This document shows positions 34,145-42,603 of a stretch of DNA of 42,653 bases, piece by piece. How positions within the stretch are numbered: position 1 is the first letter of the stretch; every line of letters starts with the position of its first letter. This DNA is from an uncultured Lachnoclostridium sp. (GTDB taxonomy: Bacteria; Bacillota; Clostridia; Lachnospirales; Lachnospiraceae). The stretch spans positions 1-42,653 of the forward strand of contig CAKNJS010000022.1 of assembly GCA_930986645.1 (NCBI GenBank), written 5' to 3'. A program made the position numbers and the translations under genes. Below the pieces are notes generated by a model. It saw nothing but the letters and a program-made list of their open reading frames with translations. It did not search any database and was not told the DNA's origin.

Positions 34145-36259
34145 ATGTCACTGCACACATCAGATCTGGTGCTCGTACCCGGGCAGCAGCTAAAACCACT
34201 GGACACGATCTCCGGCTTTCAGGTCCGTCCCGGATTCTTCCGTTTCTTCGGAGCCACCGTTATCCCCGGCGGCGTCAATTTTACTATCCAGTCGCACGGA
34301 GCGACATCCTGTGAACTGCTTCTCTTCCATCGGGATGCAGAGGAGCCCTTTGCCGCTCTTAAATTCCCCGACAATTACAAAATAGGCTTTGTCTATTCCA
34401 TGATCGTATTTGGATTGGATATTGAAGAATTCGAATATGCCTACCGGCTGGACGGTCCCTATGACGAAAAAAAAGGACTTCGGTTTGATAAAAACAAGAT
34501 CCTTCTGGATCCTTATGCCCGTGCGGTCACCGGGCAGAGCCAGTGGGGCTGCAAGAACAATCCTCAGCACAGCTACCGGGCCCGGGTCGTACAGAATAAC
34601 TTTGACTGGGGACTGGAACGGAGTGAACCGATTCCCATGGAAGATCTTGTAATCTACGAACTTCATGTCCGCGGATTTACCAAATCCCCTTCTTCCGGGG
34701 TATCCTGTCCGGGTACATTTAAGGGGCTTGAGGAAAAGATTCCTTATCTGAAAAAACTTGGGATTAATGCCGTGGAACTAATGCCTGTCTTTGAGTTTGA
34801 TGAGACACGGGACGTCCGCCTGATCGACCAGAACGAACTGCTCGACTACTGGGGTTACAATCCGGTCTGCTTCTTCGCGCCGAATACAAGTTACTCATCC
34901 AGTATCGAGTATAACCGTGAAGGAATGGAATTAAAGCGTCTGATCAAGGCGCTTCACGATAATGAGATCGATGTGATCCTTGATGTTGTATTCAATCATA
35001 CAGCTGAAGGAAATGAACTGGGACCTTCCTTCTGCTTTAAGGGATTTGATAACAACATCTACTATATGCTCACCTCTGACGGGAAGTACTATAACTTCAG
35101 CGGCTGCGGAAATACACTGAACTGCAACCATCCTGTCGTTCAGGAACTGATCCTTGATTGTCTGCGCTACTGGGTGACCGACTACCGTGTGGACGGTTTC
35201 CGCTTCGATCTGGCATCCATTCTGGGGCGCAGCGACAACGGCACTCCCCTGAACCAGCCTCCCCTCCTGCGAAGCCTTGCTTTCGATCCGATCCTCGGAA
35301 ATGTCAAACTCATCGCCGAGGCATGGGATGCGGGCGGACTCTATCAGGTAGGCTCTTTCCCATCGTGGAAGCGCTGGGCGGAATGGAACGGACGTTACCG
35401 GGACGATATGCGCTGTTTCTTAAAAGGGGACAGCAAGATGGCGGGAATCGCCGCGCAGAGGATGACCGGTTCCCCGGATCTGTATGATCCTGCTTACCGG
35501 GGCGGCAATGCTTCCGTCAACTTTCTGACCTGCCACGACGGATTTACACTCTACGACCTGTACAGCTATAACCAGAAGCATAATGAAGCAAACGGCTGGA
35601 ACAATACTGACGGCTATGACGACAACAACAGCTGGAATTGTGGTGTGGAGGGCGATACGGACGATCCGGAAGTCCTCGCCCTGCGCTTCCGCATGATCAA
35701 GAATGCCTGTGCCGTGCTCATGTGCAGCCGTGGAACTCCCATGTTCCTCTCCGGAGATGAATTCGGCGACACCCGTTATGGAAATAATAATCCGTATTGT
35801 CAGGATAATCAGATATCATGGCTGGACTGGAATCTGCTGCACAAGAACAGAGATCTCTTTGAATTCTTCCGGTATATGATCGCCTTCCGCAAAGAACATC
35901 CGGCGATCCGGAAGGACCTTGAACCGAGCTATATCGGTTTCCCGTCCATGAGCATCCACGGGCTGGAGCCATGGGGCAATGAGCATCTGGAGAACTCATA
36001 CACAGCCTGTGTCCTCTTTGCCGGATATGACGAAGAGGAAAACCGCGAAGATCTTGTCTATGTGGCGGCAAATGCATACTGGTATCCGGCCAGTCTGACG
36101 CTTCCCGCTCTGCCCCAAGACTACTGTTGGAAGATTGCAGTCAACACCGGCGACCCGAAACAGCAGATCTTTCCGGAAAACAAAATGCCCGTCGCCGGAA
36201 ACACCGTCATCCTCGGCGAACGCTCCGTTATCGTCTTCGCAGGAGAAAAATCAGAATAA
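34145..36259 (+). CDS. glgX: Glycogen debranching enzyme (GH13, isoamylase/GlgX type)
   Basis: This 704-residue glycoside hydrolase cleaves alpha-1,6 branches of glycogen or starch oligosaccharides in the cytoplasm. An N-terminal early-set domain (about 20-125) precedes the GH13 barrel. Catalytic residues are D355 in VDGFRFD, E392 in LIAEAW and D465 in TCHDG; DVVFNHTAEGN is conserved region I. There is no signal peptide. The ATG at 34145 has AAAGGAG 9 bases upstream; an earlier in-frame ATG at 34136 abuts the Shine-Dalgarno and is unlikely. It follows the response regulator by 33 bases and may share its transcript. Other glycogen genes are absent here. Confidence 0.9.
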   Translation: MSLHTSDLVLVPGQQLKPLDTISGFQVRPGFFRFFGATVIPGGVNFTIQSHGATSCELLLFHRDAEEPFAALKFPDNYKIGFVYSMIVFGLDIEEFEYAYRLDGPYDEKKGLRFDKNKILLDPYARAVTGQSQWGCKNNPQHSYRARVVQNNFDWGLERSEPIPMEDLVIYELHVRGFTKSPSSGVSCPGTFKGLEEKIPYLKKLGINAVELMPVFEFDETRDVRLIDQNELLDYWGYNPVCFFAPNTSYSSSIEYNREGMELKRLIKALHDNEIDVILDVVFNHTAEGNELGPSFCFKGFDNNIYYMLTSDGKYYNFSGCGNTLNCNHPVVQELILDCLRYWVTDYRVDGFRFDLASILGRSDNGTPLNQPPLLRSLAFDPILGNVKLIAEAWDAGGLYQVGSFPSWKRWAEWNGRYRDDMRCFLKGDSKMAGIAAQRMTGSPDLYDPAYRGGNASVNFLTCHDGFTLYDLYSYNQKHNEANGWNNTDGYDDNNSWNCGVEGDTDDPEVLALRFRMIKNACAVLMCSRGTPMFLSGDEFGDTRYGNNNPYCQDNQISWLDWNLLHKNRDLFEFFRYMIAFRKEHPAIRKDLEPSYIGFPSMSIHGLEPWGNEHLENSYTACVLFAGYDEEENREDLVYVAANAYWYPASLTLPALPQDYCWKIAVNTGDPKQQIFPENKMPVAGNTVILGERSVIVFAGEKSE

Positions 36260-36316
36260 CAGATATTGCTTCCTTTTATTTCAGCCGAATCGCACCCTCT
36301 TCGCTTTACTTTCCGT

Positions 36317-36514
36317 CTTAATCCGAAATTTCGGGAGAGGAAAGTCCAGCCGGGAGACAGCTGTTGTTCGAAGACCGTAGAGCAGCGCCGGCACTTGGAG
36401 CGCGTATTGTGCGCTCCTATGTACCGTTGCGCTGCGGCCCGAGTGATAACGGGTCTGAGAATAACATCTGTCTCCCGGCGGACACATTTTCTCATCTTGG
36501 AATTACGAATTAAG
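36317..36514. ncRNA. Long fold-back structure, possible structured RNA
   Basis: Arms of about 45 bases (36317-36360 and 36468-36514) pair imperfectly. The inner perfect part is CCGGGAGACAG / CTGTCTCCCGG (36350-36360 with 36468-36478), continued by GTCC / GGAC. The interior folds further: GCAGCGC / GCGCTGC encloses GGAGCGC / GCGCTCC, and a CCCG / CGGG hairpin lies beside it. The right arm overlaps the last codon of the DUF2325 gene. A GAGAGGAAAGTCC resembles an RNase P motif, but the rest does not. It may act as a two-way terminator, an RNA, or a mobile repeat. Strand is not settled. Confidence 0.6.
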
Positions 36515-36791
36515 CACACGCATTGCAGAGAATTTCTTCCAGTGCATTTTTACTGCTCGTATGGCATCTCACCACACAGGCATTGCATCTTCCCGCTTCT
36601 TCTACCGCGCATTTCACCATCTTATGGGATACCGTATTGGTAAACAGCACGATCAGATCCGGACTTCCGATCTGTTTGCCTAATGACGCTGACATCTGCG
36701 TGAACACTTTCGCTTTGCAGTTAAACTGCTTACAGATCTTTTTATACTGGCAGACCATCCTGTCATGCCCTCCGATGATAACGACACTCAT
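36510..36791 (-). CDS. DUF2325 domain protein
   Basis: This 93-residue protein of the DUF2325 family begins SVVIIGGHDRM, followed by YKKICKQFNCKAKVFTQ and DLIVLFTNTVSHKMV. It is rich in cysteine and histidine (C14, C19, C24 and C61, plus CNACVVRCH and CNACA near the end), which suggests metal or redox binding. Family function is not established. An AGGAGG lies 8 bases before the ATG. A promoter with a palindrome resembling a DtxR-type metal regulator box precedes it. Confidence 0.82.
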   Translation of the reverse strand: MSVVIIGGHDRMVCQYKKICKQFNCKAKVFTQMSASLGKQIGSPDLIVLFTNTVSHKMVKCAVEEAGRCNACVVRCHTSSKNALEEILCNACA

Positions 36792-36840
36792 ATGAAACCT
36801 CCTGTAGAAACGTAATAAAGTAACATGATTATTTCCCGCT

Positions 36841-36896
36841 AGTTAGTTTACGCTAACTCGTGTCATTATCATACACGAAAAAAGAACAGATATCAA
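36841..36896 (-). promoter_or_regulatory. Promoter and palindromic operator of the DUF2325 gene
   Basis: On the - strand TTGATA (36891-36896) is 17 bases from TATGAT (36868-36873). Just downstream, near the start of transcription, AGTTAG-N6-CTAACT (36841-36858) forms a palindrome like the half-sites of DtxR-type iron regulators. The regulator is not in this window. Confidence 0.55.
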
Positions 36897-36925
36897 GTTA
36901 TTTTTTGATATCTGTTCTCATTTTT
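36878..36925. terminator. Bidirectional terminator
   Basis: A 14-bp perfect stem, AGAACAGATATCAA / TTGATATCTGTTCT (36883-36896 with 36905-36918), has an 8-base loop. Six T follow on the - strand (36878-36883) and CATTTTT follows on the + strand. It would end - strand transcripts coming through the PatB region, and the DUF2325 -35 element is inside the stem. Confidence 0.8.
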
Positions 36926-36931
36926 ATCCTC

Positions 36932-37087
36932 CAGTTCAGCCATCTGCTGTCAGAAGACGGATTTATGCTTGCATAAAAATCCGGCGGCTGACAGACAGAT
37001 GTGTTGAGCGCCTGTTAATGAACAAAGAAGCGGCGCAGCCACAGTTAGCACGTCAGTGCGACTTTGTGAATGGCGCGGGCTGAACTG
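36932..37087 (+). ncRNA. Structured RNA, copy 2
   Basis: This has the same architecture as the element at 18564-18721, now on the + strand. P1 is CAGTTCAGCC / GGCTGAACTG (36932-36941 with 37078-37087). P2 is ATCTGCTGTCAG / CTGACAGACAGAT (one bulge), capped by TTTATGC-TT-GCATAAA. P4 is GCGCC / GGCGC (37008-37012 with 37072-37076). P5 is ACAAAG / CTTTGT (37022-37027 with 37062-37067) and encloses GGC-GCA-GCC and GCAC-GTCA-GTGC. Conserved core AAGAAGCGGC is present. P5 changes G-C to A-T and P1 changes C-G to G-C relative to copy 1, preserving pairing. It lies 3' to 3' against the PatB gene, with no + strand gene downstream, which suggests a stand-alone RNA. Confidence 0.78.
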
Positions 37088-37088
37088 C

Positions 37089-38255
37089 TTATATATCTGC
37101 CCTGTATGCCTCGATTCCGGCTTTCAGCCTTTTTAATCCGTCCTCCAGACGGGCTCGCGGGCAGGCCAGATTCATTCTCAGGAATCCATCCCCGTTATGA
37201 TACTCTTCTCCGGAAGACACATACAAGCCCGTCTGTTTCCGGAGAAATCCACTGAGCTGATCGGAGTCTTCTGTCACTTTCCGGCAGTCGATCCAGAGCA
37301 GATAGGTTGCTTCTCCACGGATGGCGGTTACATTTTCAATCTCGCTGTCAATGTACTCTTCCGCCCTCTTTCTATTCTGCCACAGATAAGCATTCAATTC
37401 ATCAAGCCACTCTCCGCCGTGCATAAATGCAGCGGCCGGAGCTATAGCAGCAAACACATTGGGCTCCGCTGCTTCATCTGTGTTGAGACCCCGGTTGACC
37501 TTATGGCGGATCGTCTCGTCCGGCACGATCACGGCAGACGTCTGTATGCCTGCAATGTTAAATGCTTTCGTCGGGGCGACACAGGTAATACTGTTCATCC
37601 TGCAGTTTTCCGAGACCGAGGCATACGGCACATATTCCATCCCCGGTTTTACGATATCACAGTGTATCTCATCGGAGAGGACAAGCACGTGATGCTTTAC
37701 GCACAGATCTCCAATCCGCTCCAGCGTCTCCCTGTCCCAGATTCTTCCCGCCGGATTCTGCGGATTGCACAGAAGGAGCAATGACGCCTGAGGATCTGAA
37801 AGCTTTTCCTCCAGATCTCCAAAGTCGATTTCATAGACGCCGTTTTCCAGTTTCAGCCTGCTCTCAAGCACATTTCTTCCATTGTTCAAGATCGAGTTGA
37901 AAAATATATTGTATACCGGCGTCATTACAACAACTTTCTCCGCCACAGTGGTCATCTTCCTGACGATACTGGAAATTGCAGGCACGACTCCTGTACAGAA
38001 GATAAGCCAGTCTTTTTCTATCTCAAAGTGATGCCGGCTGCCCCACCATGTCTGATATGCCTCATACCACTCGTCCGGCACCACCGTATAGCCGAAAATT
38101 CCATGGGCCGCGCGCTCGGCAATAGCTTCTGTCACAGCCGGAGCCGTGCGGAAATCCATATCCGCCACCCACATGGGAAGCTCCCCGTCCGGCACATCCC
38201 ATTTCAGTGAGCCGGTATTTTTACGGTCGATCATTTCATCAAAATTATATTTCAT
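37089..38255 (-). CDS. PatB/MalY-type PLP aminotransferase (cystathionine beta-lyase-like)
   Basis: This 388-residue fold-type I PLP enzyme is of the MalY/PatB group, which splits cystathionine or cysteine to pyruvate, ammonia and a thiol. The PLP lysine is K230 in APTKAFNIAG. PMWVADMDF (27-35) is the typical N-terminal signature, with NPQNPAGR (164-171) and SDEIHCD (194-200) as expected. The length is normal. It is last in a unit with DUF3737 and a small protein, 16 bases after the DUF3737 stop, and divergent from a LysR regulator. Confidence 0.9.
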   Translation of the reverse strand: MKYNFDEMIDRKNTGSLKWDVPDGELPMWVADMDFRTAPAVTEAIAERAAHGIFGYTVVPDEWYEAYQTWWGSRHHFEIEKDWLIFCTGVVPAISSIVRKMTTVAEKVVVMTPVYNIFFNSILNNGRNVLESRLKLENGVYEIDFGDLEEKLSDPQASLLLLCNPQNPAGRIWDRETLERIGDLCVKHHVLVLSDEIHCDIVKPGMEYVPYASVSENCRMNSITCVAPTKAFNIAGIQTSAVIVPDETIRHKVNRGLNTDEAAEPNVFAAIAPAAAFMHGGEWLDELNAYLWQNRKRAEEYIDSEIENVTAIRGEATYLLWIDCRKVTEDSDQLSGFLRKQTGLYVSSGEEYHNGDGFLRMNLACPRARLEDGLKRLKAGIEAYRADI

Positions 38256-38271
38256 GCTGCATTATCCTTTC

Positions 38272-39150
38272 TCAAGCACAGGCACACTGCTTCTCGTGGT
38301 CGATATCACTGCAGATGATCCTTGTCTTTGACGGGTCGATCTTATCCTTTTCAATAATGAGATCACCAATATGCTCTGCGCGGATCGTGCCTCCTGACGG
38401 GTTTAACACACTGTCGATCTTTCCGTGGACATCCGCGTCCACTGTAGAATATTCGAAAGCAAGTGTCGTATTGATCAGCTTGCAGTTCTTCATCACGAGA
38501 TTGTCGACATAACACATGCCCTGCAGACTTTCGATCGTACAGTTGACAAGAGTCAGGTTCTTCGCGTTCCAGCCAAGATATTCTCCTGAGATAAAGGAAT
38601 CATAAACCGTTACGTTTTCACTATTCCAGAACGCGTCTTTAGAGAGCAGTTTTGCATTGTGTATCTCTACATTCTTTGCTCCGTCGAAGGAATAATTGCC
38701 GTCCAGCTTAAAGTCATTGAGCACCATATCCGTGCAGTTCATGGCAAAATAATCACCCTTTGCGGTAACCCGGTCCATTTTCACCTGTTCACAGCTCCAG
38801 AGCGTCTCCTGTGCATTCGGGAAATCTACGTTTTCCAGCACAACGCCGCGGCATCGTCTGAAATTCTTAGGCGCCTCGATCATGGCGTTTCTCACCGTAA
38901 TATTATCCGTGTACCATACGCCTGCCCGCGCCATCTCAAACCATGTACAGTTCTCGGCAAGTATGTTTCTGCTGTACCAGAGCGGATATTTCCACTTGAA
39001 CATACTGTCATACAGTTCAATATTCCGGCTCTCCTTGAGAGGTGACTCCCCGTCATCAAAGACCGTATCATATATTTTAAGATCTTTTCCCATAAACAGC
39101 GGGCGTTCCCCTGTTAAATACTGTTGTCTGATTTCTTTCTTCTCATTCAT
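38272..39150 (-). CDS. DUF3737 family beta-helix protein
   Basis: This 292-residue protein matches the DUF3737 family, whose repeated strands (NIELYDSMFKWKYPLWYSRNILAENC, NVEIHNAKLLSKDAFWNSENVTVYDS) form a right-handed beta-helix like pectin lyases. No lyase active site is evident, and the function of the family is not established. It has no signal peptide. The family is often found beside LysR regulators and PLP enzymes, as here. The ATG is preceded by AAGGAAGAG. Confidence 0.85.
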   Translation of the reverse strand: MNEKKEIRQQYLTGERPLFMGKDLKIYDTVFDDGESPLKESRNIELYDSMFKWKYPLWYSRNILAENCTWFEMARAGVWYTDNITVRNAMIEAPKNFRRCRGVVLENVDFPNAQETLWSCEQVKMDRVTAKGDYFAMNCTDMVLNDFKLDGNYSFDGAKNVEIHNAKLLSKDAFWNSENVTVYDSFISGEYLGWNAKNLTLVNCTIESLQGMCYVDNLVMKNCKLINTTLAFEYSTVDADVHGKIDSVLNPSGGTIRAEHIGDLIIEKDKIDPSKTRIICSDIDHEKQCACA

Positions 39151-39169
39151 TATGATCTCTTCCTTTCAT

Positions 39170-39400
39170 TTATGCTGTATAATCCTTTTTAATCTGATAG
39201 AGCAGATAGTCCAGACAGGATATCTTTCTCTCTTCGCAGTGTACATTGTCCAGCAGTTCATCTCTGTGAAGCTCAAGCATGGTAATCTGGCGGTCAATGT
39301 CTTTTTCATCAAAATGTTCCATAAAATCATGTATCATTTCTTCACAGCAGCCTGCATCTTTCAGATTTTGGATGAGATTCTCTCTGGAATCCGGTTTCAT
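39170..39400 (-). CDS. Small hypothetical protein
   Basis: This 76-residue acidic protein is not assigned to a family. It is mostly helical (NLIQNLKDAGCCEEMIHDFMEHF, DRQITMLELHRDELLDNVH) and has four cysteines, two in a CC pair. An ATG at 39400 has AAGGACGG 8 bases upstream; an earlier ATG at 39418 has none. It is first in the unit with DUF3737 and PatB, and may be a small regulatory partner. Confidence 0.6.
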   Translation of the reverse strand: MKPDSRENLIQNLKDAGCCEEMIHDFMEHFDEKDIDRQITMLELHRDELLDNVHCEERKISCLDYLLYQIKKDYTA

Positions 39401-39525
39401 ATCAGTCCGTCCTTTCACATATAAGGCAAATGTTTTAAGCCTGCTTCGGCTGTCATCTTATCTTTCCTTATACAGTCTAGCACCGGATATTTTGAATAGC
39501 AAATACTTTGTTGTAATGTATTTCC

Positions 39526-39558
39526 ATAGTTGAAACCTATTTATTTTCATGCTATAGT
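39526..39558 (+). promoter_or_regulatory. LysR gene promoter with overlapping LysR-type box
   Basis: TTGAAA (39530-39535) is 17 bases from TATAGT (39553-39558). ATAG-N7-CTAT (39526-39540), a T-N11-A type palindrome, overlaps the -35. This fits autoregulation and control of the divergent unit. Confidence 0.6.
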
Positions 39559-39601
39559 TAACTAAAATCAATGTATGTAATAGAAACCGGAGGTACTTAT
39601 C

Positions 39602-40492
39602 ATGGAATTACGTGTCCTTAATTATTTTCTTGCAATCGCAAGAGAACAGAGTATCGTACACGCCGCGGAGTCTCTTCACCTCTCCCAGCCAACCCTCTCC
39701 ACACAGATCAAAAATCTCGAACAGGAATTGGGAAAACAGCTCTTCATCCGTGGGACCAAAGGCACCCGGAAAGTCACGCTGACCGAAGAAGGGATGATCC
39801 TGCGCAAACGCGCTGAGGAGATACTCGATCTTGTAAAAAAGGCAGAAAACGAAATAAAAACGAGCGATGACGTTATCATAGGAGACGTCTACATCGGCAC
39901 CGGCGAGACAGACGGCATCCGTCTGATCGCAAAAGCCGCGAAAAAACTTCAGAACCGCTATCCGGGCATCAGCTATCATCTCTCCAGCGGCAATTCATCT
40001 CTTGTATCCGAATATCTGGATAAAGGACTTATCGACTTCGGGATCGTTTTCGGGGATGTAGATCTGACAAAATATAATGTCCTCGAAATGCCCTACCATG
40101 ATATCTGGGGCGTCCTCATGCGTAAGGATTCTCCTCTGGCAGAGAAGGAATCCATCGCTCCCGGCGATCTGTACAATGTCCCTCTGATCCTCTCCCAGCA
40201 GGAATCTCAGGGCGGCACTCTTACCCAGTGGCTCGGAAGGGAGCCGGACCAGCTCAACATTGCCGCCACCTACAACCTGATCTTCAACGCTTCCCTTCTC
40301 GTTGATGAAGGACTTGGATACGCGATCGGGCTTGACAAGATCATTAACACGACCGGCGACAGTAATCTGTGCTTTCGGCCTCTGAATCCCAGACTGGAGA
40401 ATAAAATGAATATCATCTGGAAAAAATATCAGGTCTTTTCAAAACCCGTGGAAAAATTTCTTGAGGTCCTCAAGCAGTCATTCAGAAAGTGA
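39602..40492 (+). CDS. LysR family transcriptional regulator
   Basis: This 296-residue regulator has an N-terminal winged helix-turn-helix (about 1-60, FLAIAREQSIVHAAESLHLSQPTLSTQIKNLEQELG) and a periplasmic-binding-like effector domain (about 90-296). It is divergent from the small protein/DUF3737/PatB unit and probably regulates it in response to an amino acid or sulfur metabolite. A CCGGAGG precedes the ATG. Its last 64 bases overlap the end of the ureohydrolase-like gene on the other strand. Confidence 0.92.
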   Translation: MELRVLNYFLAIAREQSIVHAAESLHLSQPTLSTQIKNLEQELGKQLFIRGTKGTRKVTLTEEGMILRKRAEEILDLVKKAENEIKTSDDVIIGDVYIGTGETDGIRLIAKAAKKLQNRYPGISYHLSSGNSSLVSEYLDKGLIDFGIVFGDVDLTKYNVLEMPYHDIWGVLMRKDSPLAEKESIAPGDLYNVPLILSQQESQGGTLTQWLGREPDQLNIAATYNLIFNASLLVDEGLGYAIGLDKIINTTGDSNLCFRPLNPRLENKMNIIWKKYQVFSKPVEKFLEVLKQSFRK

Positions 40493-41223
40493 TACATCCG
40501 GTCATTCGTGATTTTATTGATTTCTTCATCTGCCATAAGCTCGCGAAAAGGTTCCAGCATACTGCACTCACCACAGATATCTGCGCCGATCACCTGCTGA
40601 TGCTCAAAGACTTCCAGAAGCAGTTTCTCCAAAACAGGGAAAGGCATCTCTCCCTGATCCCAGTTGGTCCGTGCACTGCTCCGGTCAAGGACATCTTTGT
40701 CAATTGAAATATAGATGGGAAGATCCATATCGATCAGCGGAATCTTTTCGTGAACTCGTTTTTCCTCTATCTCCTCTCTGCTGATGCAGATCAGTTTTTT
40801 ATGAAACACTGACGGTATCTCGTCGATTGTTTTCTGTTCAGGCCCTGTCAAGATCACCTGTTTCAGGTATGGATTGCGGATGATCACATCGCCTGCCCAG
40901 TCTCCGCAGCTTATCATCCCGGGGAACTCCGGCGGCTGCATATCGCTGTGATTGTCATACAGCACAAGTGCGAAAGGTTCCCTGATCTTCTCTATAAAAA
41001 ACTTCGTAGCGTAATGATAATTCCCGCTGTCCAGAAAATGGATCCCGCAGGGACTGTAAGGTGCCAGCCGTTTCCTGATTTCTGCCGCCGCCTCTTCCGT
41101 ACAGTACATGTCTGTGCCGCTGATATCCGTCAGGTCAATGCGTTTCAGCCCTTTTACCTGTTTCTCGATATCTTCCGGGTAAATATGGGAAAAGTCCAGT
41201 ATGATGTTCTGTTCTGTCTTCAT
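40429..41223 (-). CDS. Arginase/ureohydrolase-like protein
   Basis: This 264-residue protein has the metal-binding layout of the ureohydrolase fold: NYH (N68-H70), DNHSD (D90, H92, D94) and SIDKD (D175, D177). The family includes arginase, agmatinase and formimidoylglutamase. It is shorter than most (about 300 residues) and its N-terminus (about 1-55) differs, so the substrate is open. The ATG at 41223 has AAAGGA 10 bases upstream. An extended -10, TGT-TATAAT, lies at 41280-41285 on the - strand. The end overlaps the LysR gene tail to tail by 64 bases. Confidence 0.78.
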   Translation of the reverse strand: MKTEQNIILDFSHIYPEDIEKQVKGLKRIDLTDISGTDMYCTEEAAAEIRKRLAPYSPCGIHFLDSGNYHYATKFFIEKIREPFALVLYDNHSDMQPPEFPGMISCGDWAGDVIIRNPYLKQVILTGPEQKTIDEIPSVFHKKLICISREEIEEKRVHEKIPLIDMDLPIYISIDKDVLDRSSARTNWDQGEMPFPVLEKLLLEVFEHQQVIGADICGECSMLEPFRELMADEEINKITNDRMYHFLNDCLRTSRNFSTGFEKT

Positions 41224-41279
41224 AATATCCCAGTCCTTTCTTCTGCTCTCAGTCTTGATACAAAACAGATCCGTCATCT

Positions 41280-41288
41280 ATTATAACA
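41280..41288 (-). promoter_or_regulatory. Extended -10 promoter of the ureohydrolase-like gene
   Basis: On the - strand TGTTATAAT (TATAAT at 41280-41285) lies about 57 bases before the start codon. The -35 is weak. Confidence 0.5.
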
Positions 41289-41307
41289 CGGATTTTATAC
41301 CGCAGAT

Positions 41308-42603
41308 TCAGGAACGGCCAAGCCACTGTCTCACCCGGCTGCGTTTTGTCAGAAACGGGACTGCAAAGAAAACTGCCTTGCACAAATTGTCCGCGATCAT
41401 GCAGTACCATACAGCGCGAAGTCCCAGTCCCCAGTACCGCACACAGAGAAACGTAAACAGGATACGCACACACCACATTCCCACGGTCTCTACGATAAAC
41501 GAATATCTTGTCCGGCCAAGGCCGTAGAAAATACCTTCCAGCACGACCATCAGTCCAAAAAACGGTTCGGACAATGCAACAAGCCGGAGCATCTCGGCTC
41601 CCAGATCCACCACCGGGCGGCTTGGGGTAAAAAGGCTCATGAGCAGATGAGCGCCGAAAAACAGCACAAGACCGCTTGCGCACATAACAGCGACTGTAAG
41701 CAGCACGCTTAAGATCCCCACAGTCTTCAGCCTCTTCATATTTCCTCCGCCTCTGGCATTTCCGATCAGAGTGGATGCGGCAGACCTAAGCCCGTAACCC
41801 GGCACATAAAAAATGGTCTCAGCCGTCACCGCGATGGAATGGGCTGCAAACACTGTTGTCCCCATTCCCGAGACAAGGCCGGCGAACACCACATACCCGA
41901 AGCAGCTCACCATGCTGGTTCCAAGTACCGGCATTCCCACATCCGCACACTCTGCCAGCAGTTTTCTATCCACCGAAAACTCCCGTAATTTCCAGCAAAG
42001 CTGTCTGTTTTTCCTGCAGGATACGAACATCAGGATACCGGAAAGCGCATAGGATACAGCCGAGGCAATTGCAGCGCCGTCCACGCCCAGATTTGCAGGA
42101 TAGATCAAAAAATAGTTCAGTACAATATTCAGCCCGTTGGCAGCAAGACTGATAAGCATCGGCGTCTTTGTATCCTGTACCGCCCGGAGCGACGCACCAA
42201 GGACCGTGCTTACATAGCGGAACACCAGCGGAACACTGATAATGAAGAAATAGCAGGACGCCTGATTCCGGATTGCCGGCTCCGCACCCATCCATACCGG
42301 AATATACGGGCACAGGATGAGTGACAGGATCTCGAGCAGCACCCCGGATGCAAGAGCCAGAAACAGCGCCTGCTGGGACAGTTTCTTTACCTGTTTATCA
42401 TCCCCTGCTCCCGCCGCCTTGGATATCAGGACAAGGATGGCTGTACCGACTGCGCCCGATACACTGTTGACAAGCCACGTTACATTCGTAGTGATGCTTA
42501 CCGAAGCCGTCGCCTGTTCTCCAAGTTGTCCGACCATTGCAGTATCCACGTACTGGAGCAGCGTGGCAAGTACTTCTTCCACGATTGTGGGGATAGATAA
42601 TAA
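41308..42603 (-). pseudogene. MATE efflux transporter truncated at the N-terminus
   Basis: Over 424 residues from a GTG at 42582 this is a normal MATE protein (YVDTAMVGQLGEQATASVS in the first half, GYGLRSAASTLIGNARG in the second). In frame before the GTG, coding similarity continues as LLSIPTIVEE, the expected first helix, but a stop codon (42604-42606) then cuts it off, and the initial 15-30 residues and ribosome binding site are missing. The break coincides with the start of a hairpin-bearing sequence at 42604-42653. The gene is probably inactive or relies on the GTG. Confidence 0.7.

Noticed and set aside
36336-36348. GAGAGGAAAGTCC resembling the conserved motif of bacterial RNase P RNA
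   Set aside because: The remaining conserved RNase P regions are absent and the element is only about 200 bases, half the needed size.
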